DNA of 36,002 bases from contig CBDUYN010000101.1 of the NCBI GenBank assembly GCA_965371445.1, positions 1 through 36,002 of the forward strand. Direction: 5' to 3'. The stretch is from DASWIG01 sp965371445. Its GTDB lineage: Bacteria; Acidobacteriota; Thermoanaerobaculia; Multivoradales; J023. The translations under genes and the position numbers were made by a program. The notes beneath the pieces were generated by a model. It was not told the DNA's origin. It made no database searches and saw nothing but the letters and a program-made list of their open reading frames with translations. The first letter of the stretch is position 1; the number at the start of each line of letters is the position of its first letter. Below, in pieces: positions 1 through 7,880 of this stretch.

Positions 1-334
1 CCGACTCCCGCGTGCAACCGTCGAGCAGACGGCGGCCGTTGAGCAGCGCCCCGCGCATCGTCTCGGCCGCCTTGTCCCGCAGGCGGCGGGCGGTTCCCAG
101 AGCGGTGAGCGCCCGGCTCAACCGGCCGTTGCTCTCCCGCAAGCGCTCCCGCACCCGGTGCGCCCAACGCTCCACCAGCTTCAGCAGCAACGCCACGTCC
201 GGCATCGTCTCGCCCGGCTCCAGGAGCTCGCGGAGCCGGGCCGTCGTCCTCTCGGCGAGCTCCGGGCCGTCCTGGGCGAGGAGGGTCGCGACCGTCAAGA
301 GGCCCTGCATTCGGTCCAAAGATGTGCGTGTCAT
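1..334 (-). CDS. Hypothetical protein, N-terminal part (runs off left edge)
   Basis: An open frame starts at an ATG at 334-332 and stays open to the window edge, giving about 111 residues. It is preceded by a good ribosome site (AAAGGAGA, about 6 nt upstream) and a plausible promoter, which supports this strand over the overlapping plus-strand frames. The product starts MTRTSLDRMQGLLTVATLLA and is rich in Arg, Leu, Glu and Ala. It looks like a run of amphipathic helices (for example around LLLKLVERWAHRVRERL), with no signal peptide or membrane segment. I do not recognise the family. The helical, charged make-up would fit a cytoplasmic structural or scaffold-like protein, but that is a guess. 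The C-terminus is missing, so any defining domain may lie outside the window. Confidence 0.6.
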   Translation of the reverse strand, partial: MTRTSLDRMQGLLTVATLLAQDGPELAERTTARLRELLEPGETMPDVALLLKLVERWAHRVRERLRESNGRLSRALTALGTARRLRDKAAETMRGALLNGRRLLDGCTRES

Positions 335-383
335 GAGGCAGTCTCCTTTCTTGGGACCTCCCCCATGTCTCTCTCGGATACGG

Positions 384-412
384 ACTATAGCATATGCTGC
401 CTCGGCGAGGAA
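384..412 (-). promoter_or_regulatory. Candidate sigma-70-type promoter for the left-edge gene
   Basis: Reading leftwards, TTCCTC (412-407) and TATAGT (389-384) are separated by 17 bp, about 50 bp upstream of the ATG at 334. The -10 is close to consensus and the -35 is weak. Confidence 0.4.
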
Positions 413-431
413 GCTCTGGTGGCGGTAGGGT

Positions 432-478
432 GCGCACCGCACACCCTCCTCCGGAGGGCGAGGAGGTGCGCGGTGCGC
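432..478. repeat. Long imperfect inverted repeat (hairpin)
   Basis: The arm 432-450 (GCGCACCGCACACCCTCCT) is matched by its reverse complement at 461-478 with one bulged G and one mismatch, around a loop of about 10 nt. The stem is very GC-rich and would be highly stable. No T-run follows directly on either strand, so it is not a classical intrinsic terminator. It sits upstream of the left-edge gene's promoter. It could be a factor-independent pause or terminator for another transcript, a REP-like element or an operator. Confidence 0.6.
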
Positions 479-484
479 GGCGCC

Positions 485-697
485 TCACAAGGACGCCGCG
501 ATCTTTTTCATCAGCTCCATCCCGGTCAAGGAGGTGCGGTCCGCGAGTCGGGACCCGGCGCGAGACCCTCCGTGATCACCAGATTCTGACCAGCATCGCC
601 ATGCCGCCCGTTGGCTGAGTGGTTCTACGGCCTCGGCCAGGAAGAACTGGGTCCAGCCCTGGGCCATTTCGTCATTCTCGCCTTTCGACGGCCCCAT
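485..697 (-). pseudogene. Possible gene remnant, 70 codons
   Basis: The frame runs from ATG at 697 to a TGA at 487-485. The middle and end (for example MAQGWTQFFLAEAVEPL and GMELMKKIAASL) have protein-like composition. There is no Shine-Dalgarno sequence, no recognisable domain and no operon partner. I list it only as a possible leftover of a larger gene; it may be chance. Confidence 0.2.
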
Positions 698-855
698 TGA
701 GTGGCGCCAGGAGTGACATCATGGCCAAACCTCACTCAATCTCGTCGCTTGGCCGCTCGCTACGCTCGTGGAGCCCGCTTCCGCAGCACGCAGAGCGGCC
801 TGCCGTACAGCAAACCGGTCGTAAACCGCTGAAAACAAAGGACTTCTAAACGGGT

Positions 856-899
856 GGCACCTCAGAAGCAGGCACCTCAGAAGCAGCACCTCAGAAGCA
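856..899. repeat. Tandem repeat, about 15 bp x 3 (GGCACCTCAGAAGCA)
   Basis: Three head-to-tail copies occur at 856-870, 871-885 and 886-899; the last is one base shorter. The core GGCACCTCAGA recurs in tandem at 32636-32661, in another gap near the far end of the window. Both loci are non-coding. Confidence 0.75.
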
Positions 900-1055
900 G
901 CCGCCTCTTCTCTCGACGTCGCCGCCGTGCCCCGGTCTCTCGTTACACTTCAATGACGGAAAAATTACATGCCGGGAGCTTCTTGATACATAGGGATTCG
1001 GAGCCCGGTGCTAGCCTGAAGGAAGACTTCGGCGACACTACGGAGAACCGTAATC

Positions 1056-2921
1056 ATGTGGCTCCAAGAAGGTGTGACGGACACGAATCCCTTTGGCAAC
1101 GTGGCGGCTGGGGAACCGCCGCCCGCCGGCGTTCGGGCGCTGCGGGTGCTCCTCGTCAAACCCAGCAAATACGACGACGACGGCTACGTCGTCCGTTTTC
1201 TGCGCGGGGTGCTGCCGTCAAATACCCTGGCGGTGCTCGCCGGGCTGAGTCGCCGGGTGGCCGAGGAGCGGCGGCTCGGCGACGTCTCGGTCGAGGTCCG
1301 GCTGCTCGACGAGCACGTCGAGAAAGTCGAGCCGGCGAAGCTCGTGCGGCGCTTCTCGGGCCGCGGTGTCCGCTTGCTGGTGGCGCTCTGCGGCGTGCAG
1401 ACCAACGAATTCCCCCGTGCCGCGGACCTGGCCCGCGAGCTGCGCGCCTTGGGCGTCCAGGTAATGGTCGGCGGCTTCCACGTCTCCGGCTCGATCGTCC
1501 TCGCCTCCGGCATGCCGCGCGAGCTCCGGGAGCTGATCGACGCCGGAGTGACGCTCGTCAAGGGCGAGGTCGAAGAGTGCTGGGACGCGCTGCTGCGCGA
1601 CGCCCTCCATCTGCGGCTCAAGAGCTTCTACGACGTCCCGGTACCTCCCGACCTCCGGAACGCTCCCCTGCCGACGGTCGAGCCGCGCCGGCTCAAGAAG
1701 TTCGCCTACCCCTTCATGGGGACGGTCGACACCGGCCGCGGATGTCCCTTCAACTGTAGCTTCTGTACGATCGTCAACGTCCAGGGCCGCACCATGCGCC
1801 ACCGCTCTGCGCGGCAGATCAAGGACTGGATCCGCGACAACTGGCGCCGCAAGGTCGACTACTACTTTTTTACCGACGACAACTTCGCGCGCAATCCCGG
1901 CTGGGAGGCGATCTTGGACGCCGTGGCCGAGCTGCGGCGCGACGAAGGGATCGCGATCCGCTTCATGATGCAGACCGACGTCCTCGCCCATCGGCTCGCG
2001 GGGTTCATGAAAAAGGCCGCGGCGGCCGGCTGCACCCAGGTCTTCCTCGGCATGGAATCGCTCGACGCCGAGAACTTGTTGGCCGCCGGCAAGCGGCAGA
2101 ACCGGACCGAAGACTTCCGCGACATGATCGCCGCCTGGCACGTCCACGGCATCGCCTGCCACGTCGGTTACATCATCGGCTTTCCCTTTGATTCTCCCGC
2201 CAGCGTGCGCGCCGCCGTCCGGGAGCTGCGCGACGGGATCGGCGTCGACCAGGCGTCGTTTTTCATGCTGACGCCGCTTCCCGGCTCGCGCGACCACGCC
2301 GAGATGGTGCGCCGCGGCGATCCCATGGACGAGGACCTGAACCGTTTCGACTCGTTCCACCCGACGATGGCCCATCCACGGATGAGCGCCGGCGAATGGT
2401 CCGCCGCCTACCACGAGGCCTGGCGCGACTTCTACTCGGCCGAGGGGATGAAGTCGATCCTCGAGCGCGCCCCCCGGGGTACTTACTGGGGTCTGCTCAA
2501 GAACTTCGCCTGGTACAAGTACGCGATGTTCGTGGAAGAGACGCATCCGATGGTCGGCGGCTTTTTCCGGTTGAAGGACCGCCGGCAGCGCCGGCCCGGC
2601 TACGCGGTGGAGACGCGGTGGCGCCACCTGCGCCGGCGAACGCTCGAGCTGCGGCGCTGGGTCCGGGGTGTCGCCGGCCTCTATTTCGAGCTTCAGGAGG
2701 TCTGGCTGGCGACCCGCGGCCGGGAGGCCCGCCGCCAGGCCCTGCGCCTGGGAACCGAGAGACGCGCCGCCCTCGACGCCTATTGGCGAGAGCTCTACGG
2801 CAAGCTGCGGCGGGGCCGGGTCTTGCGGATCAACCCCCTGCGGCTGGGTTTCAACCTGCTCCGCGACGCCGAGCTATGCATCCGGTTCAATCTCGCGGTC
2901 CTGGCGGCCCAGGGCCAGTAG
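1056..2921 (+). CDS. B12-binding-type radical SAM protein
   Basis: The 621-residue product has an N-terminal Rossmann-like domain (about 28-190; LRVLLVKPSK at the start, VMVGGFHVSGS near the end) typical of cobalamin-binding radical SAM proteins. The radical SAM core follows with the cluster motif C230-x3-C234-x2-C237 (RGCPFNCSFC). The core continues with FTDDNF, QTDVLA and FLGMESLDAENL, as in the Elp3/MiaB-like superfamily. A C-terminal region of about 170 residues, rich in Arg and aromatic residues, is unassigned. The base-off cobalamin motif DxHxxG is not visible. Relatives act as methyltransferases or cyclases on lipids, hopanoids, pigments or peptides; the substrate here cannot be read from sequence. 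The start is supported by GGAGAA about 10 nt upstream. No obvious pathway partner adjoins it. Confidence 0.85.
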   Translation: MWLQEGVTDTNPFGNVAAGEPPPAGVRALRVLLVKPSKYDDDGYVVRFLRGVLPSNTLAVLAGLSRRVAEERRLGDVSVEVRLLDEHVEKVEPAKLVRRFSGRGVRLLVALCGVQTNEFPRAADLARELRALGVQVMVGGFHVSGSIVLASGMPRELRELIDAGVTLVKGEVEECWDALLRDALHLRLKSFYDVPVPPDLRNAPLPTVEPRRLKKFAYPFMGTVDTGRGCPFNCSFCTIVNVQGRTMRHRSARQIKDWIRDNWRRKVDYYFFTDDNFARNPGWEAILDAVAELRRDEGIAIRFMMQTDVLAHRLAGFMKKAAAAGCTQVFLGMESLDAENLLAAGKRQNRTEDFRDMIAAWHVHGIACHVGYIIGFPFDSPASVRAAVRELRDGIGVDQASFFMLTPLPGSRDHAEMVRRGDPMDEDLNRFDSFHPTMAHPRMSAGEWSAAYHEAWRDFYSAEGMKSILERAPRGTYWGLLKNFAWYKYAMFVEETHPMVGGFFRLKDRRQRRPGYAVETRWRHLRRRTLELRRWVRGVAGLYFELQEVWLATRGREARRQALRLGTERRAALDAYWRELYGKLRRGRVLRINPLRLGFNLLRDAELCIRFNLAVLAAQGQ

Positions 2922-3003
2922 AGGGCTCCTCCGCCGGCCGCGGGCTACTCCAAGGGGCGGCTCCCCGCCTACCCCGTGGGATCCCTACGAACTACCCGAA
3001 TTG

Positions 3004-3033
3004 TTGTCGCGTCATGCATCGATCCGGTACAGA
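3004..3033 (+). promoter_or_regulatory. Weak candidate promoter for feoBA
   Basis: TTGTCG (3004-3009) and TACAGA (3028-3033) are separated by 18 bp, about 40 bp before the feoB start. No clear Fur box was seen, though the match could be degenerate. Confidence 0.3.
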
Positions 3034-3074
3034 CTTACCTCGTCTGTGGATGATCTCGGGGGAGCACCACGTAG

Positions 3075-5066
3075 ATGTTCAGATTCTCAAGACAAGACAG
3101 CACGAGCACCTCGCATCCCGCGCCGGCCAGCGCCGGCACCTTGCTTGAATTCCCGGGCGAGGCGCCGGAGGAAGAGCCGCGGGTGATCCTCGTCGGCAAT
3201 CCCAACGTCGGCAAGAGCGTGCTCTTCAAGAACCTGACCCAGCGCTACGTCATGGTGTCGAACTTCCCCGGCACCACGGTCGAGGTCGTGCGCGCCAAGG
3301 CCAACCTCGGCGGCCGCGACGTCGAGGTCGTCGACTCACCGGGCATCAACGACCTGACGCCCTACGCCGACGACGCCCGCGTGACCCGCTCGCTCCTGGA
3401 CCGACACCGCGGCGCCACCCTGGTGCAGGTGGCCGACGCCAAGAACCTCCGTCGGGCGCTTCTTCTGACCCTCCAGCTCGCCGAGCTAGGCCATCCGATG
3501 GTGCTGGTCTTGAACATGCTCGACGAGCTCGAGGAACGCGGTGGACAGATCGACCTCGACCGGCTCTCCGAGGAGCTCGGCATCCCGGTCGTACCGGCGA
3601 TCGCGATCCGCCAGATCGGCACCCGCGAGATCGACGCCGCGCTCTCCGAGGCCAAGGTCCCCTCGGTACGGGCGAAGACCCACGGCGACGAGTACAAGAA
3701 CAACCGCGAACGGCTCGTCAAGGTCCACGAGCTGATGCACGAGACCTACGCCATCGAGCAGCCGCGGCACGCGGCGTTCAAGGTGCGCCTCGGCTTCTGG
3801 GCCATGCACCCGGTCAAGGGCCTCGCCTTCCTCGCCGCGGTCCTGGGCTTCGCCTTCTGGTTCGTCGGGCTCTTGGGCGCCGGCACCTTCGTCGACCTGA
3901 TGGAGACGGGGCTCTTTCAGCAACGGCTCCTGCCGCTTTCGATCCGCGCCGTCGACGCCGTCTTGCCCTTTCCCCACGTCCACGCGGTGGAGCTGATCGC
4001 CGCCGACGTCGCCGTGCCGATCACGCCGATCCACGACCTGCCCCTGGTTTCGTTCGAGCGTGAAGCCCTGGTCCCCGACTACCGGTTGGAGGCCGACTTG
4101 ACGTTTGGCCAGGAGGTGCTGCGCTTCGTCCACGACTTCCTGGTCGGGGAGTACGGCGTCTTCACCATGGCGATCTCCTACGCGCTCGCCATCGTCTTGC
4201 CGATCGTGGCGACGTTTTTCATCCTCTTCAGCATCCTGGAGGACTCCGGCTACCTGCCGCGCCTCTCGATCATGCTGAACCGCGTCTTCCGGGTCATGGG
4301 CTTGAACGGCAAGGCCGTCCTGCCGATGGTCCTGGGGCTCGGCTGCGACACGATGGCGACGATGACGACGCGGATCCTGGAGACCCGCAAGGAGCGGATC
4401 ATCACCACGATGCTCCTCGCCCTCGCCGTGCCTTGCTCGGCACAGCTCGGCGTCCTGCTCGCCATGATGGCGAGCCTGTCGTTCCTGCAGGCGGCTTTCT
4501 GGTGCATGATGGTCGTCGGCGTGATCTTCCTCGTCGGGGGCTTGACGGCGCGCATCTTTCCGGGCGGCAACAGCGACTTCATCCTCGAGATCCCGCCGCT
4601 GCGCCGTCCTCAGCTGGCGAACGTGATGACGAAGACCGTCTCGCGAGTCGACTGGTACCTGCGCGAGGTCATCCCGCTCTTCGTCGTCGGTACGGCGGCG
4701 CTTTTCCTGCTCGACAAGCTCTACGTCCTCGACCTGATCGCCCGGGTCGGCGAGCCGCTGATCCACGGCTGGCTGGGGCTGCCGGTCGAGACCTCGAACG
4801 CTTTCCTCGTCGGCTTCATGCGCCGCGACTTCGGCGCCGTCTACCTGCTCGACGCGGCGACGGGACCCTCGCCGATCCTTGACAGCCACCAGGTCTTCGT
4901 CGCCATGGTGACGATCACGCTCTTTATGCCCTGCATCGCCAACTTCCTGATGATCGGCAAGGAGCACGGCATGCGAATCGCCTGGCGGATGGCCGCTTTC
5001 ATCTTCCCCTTCGCCTTCTTTGTGGGCGGAGTGGTCAACCACGTGGGCCTATGGATAGGACGATGA
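3075..5066 (+). CDS. feoB: Ferrous iron transporter FeoB
   Basis: This is the inner-membrane Fe(II) transporter with a cytoplasmic GTPase domain. The 663 residues hold the G1 loop GNPNVGKS (41-48), the following NFPGTTVEV switch region, G3 as DSPG (usually DLPG) and G4 as NMLD. A helical GDI-like spacer follows. Then come two Gate/Nucleoside-recognition-like membrane halves with the typical LEDSGYLPR and LGLGCDTMATMTTRILETRKER segments. It is shorter than the roughly 770-residue E. coli protein, mainly in the C-terminal part. The ribosome site is GGGGAG before ATG 3075. The stop overlaps the feoA start by 4 bp, indicating translational coupling. The window gives no direct evidence for its control by iron. 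Confidence 0.96.
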   Translation: MFRFSRQDSTSTSHPAPASAGTLLEFPGEAPEEEPRVILVGNPNVGKSVLFKNLTQRYVMVSNFPGTTVEVVRAKANLGGRDVEVVDSPGINDLTPYADDARVTRSLLDRHRGATLVQVADAKNLRRALLLTLQLAELGHPMVLVLNMLDELEERGGQIDLDRLSEELGIPVVPAIAIRQIGTREIDAALSEAKVPSVRAKTHGDEYKNNRERLVKVHELMHETYAIEQPRHAAFKVRLGFWAMHPVKGLAFLAAVLGFAFWFVGLLGAGTFVDLMETGLFQQRLLPLSIRAVDAVLPFPHVHAVELIAADVAVPITPIHDLPLVSFEREALVPDYRLEADLTFGQEVLRFVHDFLVGEYGVFTMAISYALAIVLPIVATFFILFSILEDSGYLPRLSIMLNRVFRVMGLNGKAVLPMVLGLGCDTMATMTTRILETRKERIITTMLLALAVPCSAQLGVLLAMMASLSFLQAAFWCMMVVGVIFLVGGLTARIFPGGNSDFILEIPPLRRPQLANVMTKTVSRVDWYLREVIPLFVVGTAALFLLDKLYVLDLIARVGEPLIHGWLGLPVETSNAFLVGFMRRDFGAVYLLDAATGPSPILDSHQVFVAMVTITLFMPCIANFLMIGKEHGMRIAWRMAAFIFPFAFFVGGVVNHVGLWIGR

Positions 5067-5536
5067 CGACCGCCCGGACCCTCGCTCCGGCCAACGGGGC
5101 GCTCAAGATCTGTCCCCTCTGCGGCTTCGAGTTCTACGCCGAGGACAGCGCCTGTCAGCACGGCTGCCCGCTGCGCACGATCTGTACGATGAACCGCTGC
5201 CCGAGCTGCGACTACGAGTTCACGGACCAGCCGCGCGTGGTCTCCTGGCTGGGACGGCTCTTCGGCCGCGGCGACGAGTGCGCCAAGGAGGCCCAGGGCG
5301 CGCCGACGGTCTGCGACATGCACAACGGCCAGCGGGCGAGGGTCAAGGGTGTGCTCACCTCCAAGGGCCGGCGGCACAACACGCTCGCGACCTTTGGGCT
5401 GGTCGCGGGCTCGGACGTCGAGCTGTTGCAGCGTCGTCCGGAGTACGTCATCCGGGTGGGGGAGACGGAGCTCGCGCTCGACGCCGACATCGCCCGCGAC
5501 ATCCTGATCGAGCCGTCGGACGACACCGCGGCGTAG
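5063..5536 (+). CDS. feoA: FeoA-domain protein with N-terminal Cys-rich (zinc-ribbon-like) region
   Basis: The product is 157 residues, about twice a normal FeoA (75-85). Residues about 85-152 form the SH3-like FeoA domain (hydrophobic beta pattern ending VIRVGETELALDADIARDI). The N-terminal half carries CPLC, a CxxxC pair, further cysteines and CPSC, consistent with one or two metal sites. FeoA normally assists FeoB-mediated Fe(II) uptake; the extra Cys-rich part might sense metal or redox state (inference). I chose ATG 5063, which shares ATGA with the feoB stop; an in-frame ATG at 5051 is possible. Its stop TAG (5534-5536) directly abuts the stop of the convergent downstream gene, leaving no terminator. 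Confidence 0.88.
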   Translation: MTTARTLAPANGALKICPLCGFEFYAEDSACQHGCPLRTICTMNRCPSCDYEFTDQPRVVSWLGRLFGRGDECAKEAQGAPTVCDMHNGQRARVKGVLTSKGRRHNTLATFGLVAGSDVELLQRRPEYVIRVGETELALDADIARDILIEPSDDTAA

Positions 5537-7762
5537 CTAGTCCGCCGAGACCTTCGCCTCGCCGTCCGCCCTGAAGTACCCGCGGACGACCGCCTCGGCG
5601 GGCCGCCCGAGGATCAGGAAATTCGGCCCCTGCGCCACCTCGCGACGCGAGTGGCTGAAGACCTTCCACACGTAGACCCCGGCAAGCCAGTCCGGACGGC
5701 CCAGGGTCCCCAGAAAGACGTCATAGGCGAGCCGCTGGTCCTCCTCCGAGACCTCGCCGCCCTCGCCGTGCGGCTCGACCCAGGCCCCCTTGCGGGCCGC
5801 GAATCCGACCTCGGTCAAGACGACCGGCTTGCCAAACGATTCCGCCGCCGAGCGCAGCCGATCGACAACCTGCCGCGCTCCACGGACGAGCTCGGCGCGC
5901 TGCGCGTCGGCCTCGTAGGCCAGCGGGAAGTAGGCGTCGACGCCGACGAGGTCGAGGGCGTCCCAGAAGGCGACCCGGTCGTAGTCGCCGTGCCAGTTCC
6001 CCGAATAGGTCACGAGCCCCGGATAGACGCGGCGGACGCCCTCGATCAGGAACCGCCACTCGGCTTCCCGGTGGACCGTCTTGCCGAGCTCGACGCCGAT
6101 CGAAAAGAGCTCGCTCCCGCAATAGCGGGCAAGGACCGCGTGGTGGAGCGTGTAGCGGCGATAGGCGCGCCACCAGGCTTTCCAGTCGTCCTCGGAGGTC
6201 ATCTCGATCTCTCCCGGCCAGCTGTCGTGGGAGACCCAGATGTGCGGTTTCCACAGCACGGTGAAGCCGTGCTCGTGAGCGCGCCGCGCCGCGTGGATCA
6301 ATCCGACGTCGGTTTCCGAGCCGGGGCTGCCGTTTAGAAACCTCAACTGCGGCGTTTGCGGATCTCGCTGCGAGGCGAAGGGCATCAAGGAGACGGAGTC
6401 GGCACCGAGCGCACGGAGCCGGTCGAGCTGCCCGTCGACCCCCGGCGCGTGGTAGCCCACCTCCAGACCGTTGGCCATCGCCAGGGAGACGCCGTTCAGG
6501 AAAGACGGCAACGACGACGCTGGTGGGGCAACGCTACGAGGCGACGGCGCCAATCGGCGCAGGATCGACGCCACCTCCGCCTCCGAGGGCAGCGCGGAGA
6601 GCTTCTCGGCCAGGGTCTTGCCAGGCAGACGCTCGACGACGGCCGCCGCGGCCGGCGGATCAAGGACGGCCGAGGCGTCGCCCGCAGAACGTTCGGCGAG
6701 AACCTCCTCGGCCGTGGGCAGGACGTCCGAGGCCACCAAGTCGCCCAGCCATTCCTCGTAGGGCCGGCCGTACCAGCCGCGGGAGAGCCACAGCGCGGCA
6801 CCGTCCTCGAGGGCCGGAGGAAGCTCGTACCCGGCGCGGCGCACCAGGACGCGGGCGAGGCCGTAGCGGTAGAGGTCGAGGTCGTCGGGATGACGGACGA
6901 CGTGGAGGCTGCCGTCGTGATCGACGACGGCTTCGCCGATCTGAGCGGTCCGGTGCCCCTGGACGAGGAAGTCCTCGTCGACGAAGACCTCGACCGGCGC
7001 CGCCTCGTCCCGGGTCCCGAGCCGCGGCACCATGGCGGCGACGGCGTCGTCGAGAGCGTCCACCAGAGCCACGAACGCCTTCTCGCCGACGCGCTCACGC
7101 GGCAGGCGCAGCCGCACGTGAGGACGCCGGACCTCGCCCAGGGCGGCGTAGGCGGCGGCACGCTCGGCGAGGTCGTCGCGTTCGTCGACGGCGGCGAAGG
7201 CGGATTCGGTATCGACCCAACGGCCGCTTCTCCGCGAGTAGCTGTGCTCCCAGAGCAGGTAGTCGATCCCTTCCGGCAGCGGCGGCCACCAACGGACTCC
7301 GGCGTTCGCCATCAACACGAGGTCCGTCAGCTGGGCCGCGGCCTCGAGGCGGAAGGCCACCACCACAAAAGTCAGCCGCTCGGTTCCCGGTAGGCGCAGG
7401 GCCAGGGCGAGGCGCTCGTCGCGGTAGGCCGTCCCGGCGAGGACGAGCGCATCGTCGCGGAGCTCGACCGGCAGGCCGGCGAGCTGACGGCGCAGAGCGT
7501 CGCCAGCCGGCAGGAGATGGACCAGGACCTCGACGTCGCCCCGGACGTCGGAGCCGATCCGCAGCTCGACCGAGCGGTCGCGGCGCACGAACCAGCGCTT
7601 GAAGGAGCCGCCTTCGACGGCCGCGACGAGCTCGCCGGAGCCGGGCGGAGTCCGGACGGCGAAGGTCCTCACCTGCGACTCGGGGCGTCCCGGGAAAGGC
7701 GTCAGGACGACGAGGAGGACGAGGAGGACGAGGACGGCGGCGAGCGTACGGATCTTGGGCAT
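5537..7762 (-). CDS. Secreted/anchored GH113-like glycosidase with degenerate peptidase-like N-terminal domain
   Basis: The 741-residue protein starts with a hydrophobic signal or anchor (MPKIRTLAAVLVLLVLLVVL), so it should be exported or membrane-tethered. Residues about 430-740 form a TIM barrel resembling GH113-type beta-mannanases. Candidate acid/base Glu558 lies in SIGVELGK and nucleophile Glu651 in LTEVGF, in the expected order and roughly the expected spacing. Residues about 200-400 resemble the 'peptidase MA-like' gluzincin layout (LEDGAALWLSRGWYGRP), but the HExxH zinc motif is absent; the matching position reads YRYGLARVL. That part is probably a non-catalytic fold. The substrate is unknown, plausibly a beta-linked polysaccharide. 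It is transcribed alone and diverges from the next radical SAM gene. The ribosome site is weak. Confidence 0.72.
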   Translation of the reverse strand: MPKIRTLAAVLVLLVLLVVLTPFPGRPESQVRTFAVRTPPGSGELVAAVEGGSFKRWFVRRDRSVELRIGSDVRGDVEVLVHLLPAGDALRRQLAGLPVELRDDALVLAGTAYRDERLALALRLPGTERLTFVVVAFRLEAAAQLTDLVLMANAGVRWWPPLPEGIDYLLWEHSYSRRSGRWVDTESAFAAVDERDDLAERAAAYAALGEVRRPHVRLRLPRERVGEKAFVALVDALDDAVAAMVPRLGTRDEAAPVEVFVDEDFLVQGHRTAQIGEAVVDHDGSLHVVRHPDDLDLYRYGLARVLVRRAGYELPPALEDGAALWLSRGWYGRPYEEWLGDLVASDVLPTAEEVLAERSAGDASAVLDPPAAAAVVERLPGKTLAEKLSALPSEAEVASILRRLAPSPRSVAPPASSLPSFLNGVSLAMANGLEVGYHAPGVDGQLDRLRALGADSVSLMPFASQRDPQTPQLRFLNGSPGSETDVGLIHAARRAHEHGFTVLWKPHIWVSHDSWPGEIEMTSEDDWKAWWRAYRRYTLHHAVLARYCGSELFSIGVELGKTVHREAEWRFLIEGVRRVYPGLVTYSGNWHGDYDRVAFWDALDLVGVDAYFPLAYEADAQRAELVRGARQVVDRLRSAAESFGKPVVLTEVGFAARKGAWVEPHGEGGEVSEEDQRLAYDVFLGTLGRPDWLAGVYVWKVFSHSRREVAQGPNFLILGRPAEAVVRGYFRADGEAKVSAD

Positions 7763-7793
7763 GCCTGTGGGTACGTGGGAGGCGTTTCAACGG

Positions 7794-7822
7794 TTCGCTT
7801 CGAGTCGAAACCGGAATATTCT
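7794..7822 (+). promoter_or_regulatory. Candidate promoter for the AmrS-like gene
   Basis: TTCGCT (7794-7799), a 17-bp spacer and TATTCT (7817-7822) lie about 60 bp before the start. The same -35 hexamer with a 17-bp spacer and a TATnnT -10 occurs at 14888-14916, upstream of the CHAT-NACHT gene. Confidence 0.4.
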
Positions 7823-7880
7823 CATCAACGGCGGACGTTGACCAGCTTAGAGGAGAAAAACCGACGTCGAGGAGGCCACG

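Larger units (their letters stand above)
335..1055. other. Intergenic region of about 720 bp, no convincing gene
   Basis: This stretch holds the promoter and hairpin listed separately and a short tandem repeat at 856-899. A minus-strand frame at 697-485 ends in a natural-looking tail (RTSLTGMELMKKIAASL) but has no ribosome site. It may be a decayed gene end. Nothing else here reads like a real protein. Just before the next gene, TTGATA at about 992 and TAGCCT at about 1013 resemble promoter pieces but are badly spaced. Confidence 0.5.

Noticed and set aside
605..640. tRNA-like D-arm (GGCTGAGTGGTTCTACGGCC)
   Set aside because: No matching acceptor stem, anticodon arm or T-loop within 90 nt.
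619..849. 76-codon plus-strand frame in the first gap
   Set aside because: No ribosome site, basic low-complexity product and no homology I recognise.
2941..2975. Possible terminator hairpin after the radical SAM gene
   Set aside because: The stem is only about 5 bp (GGCGG-CTCC-CCGCC) and no T-run follows.
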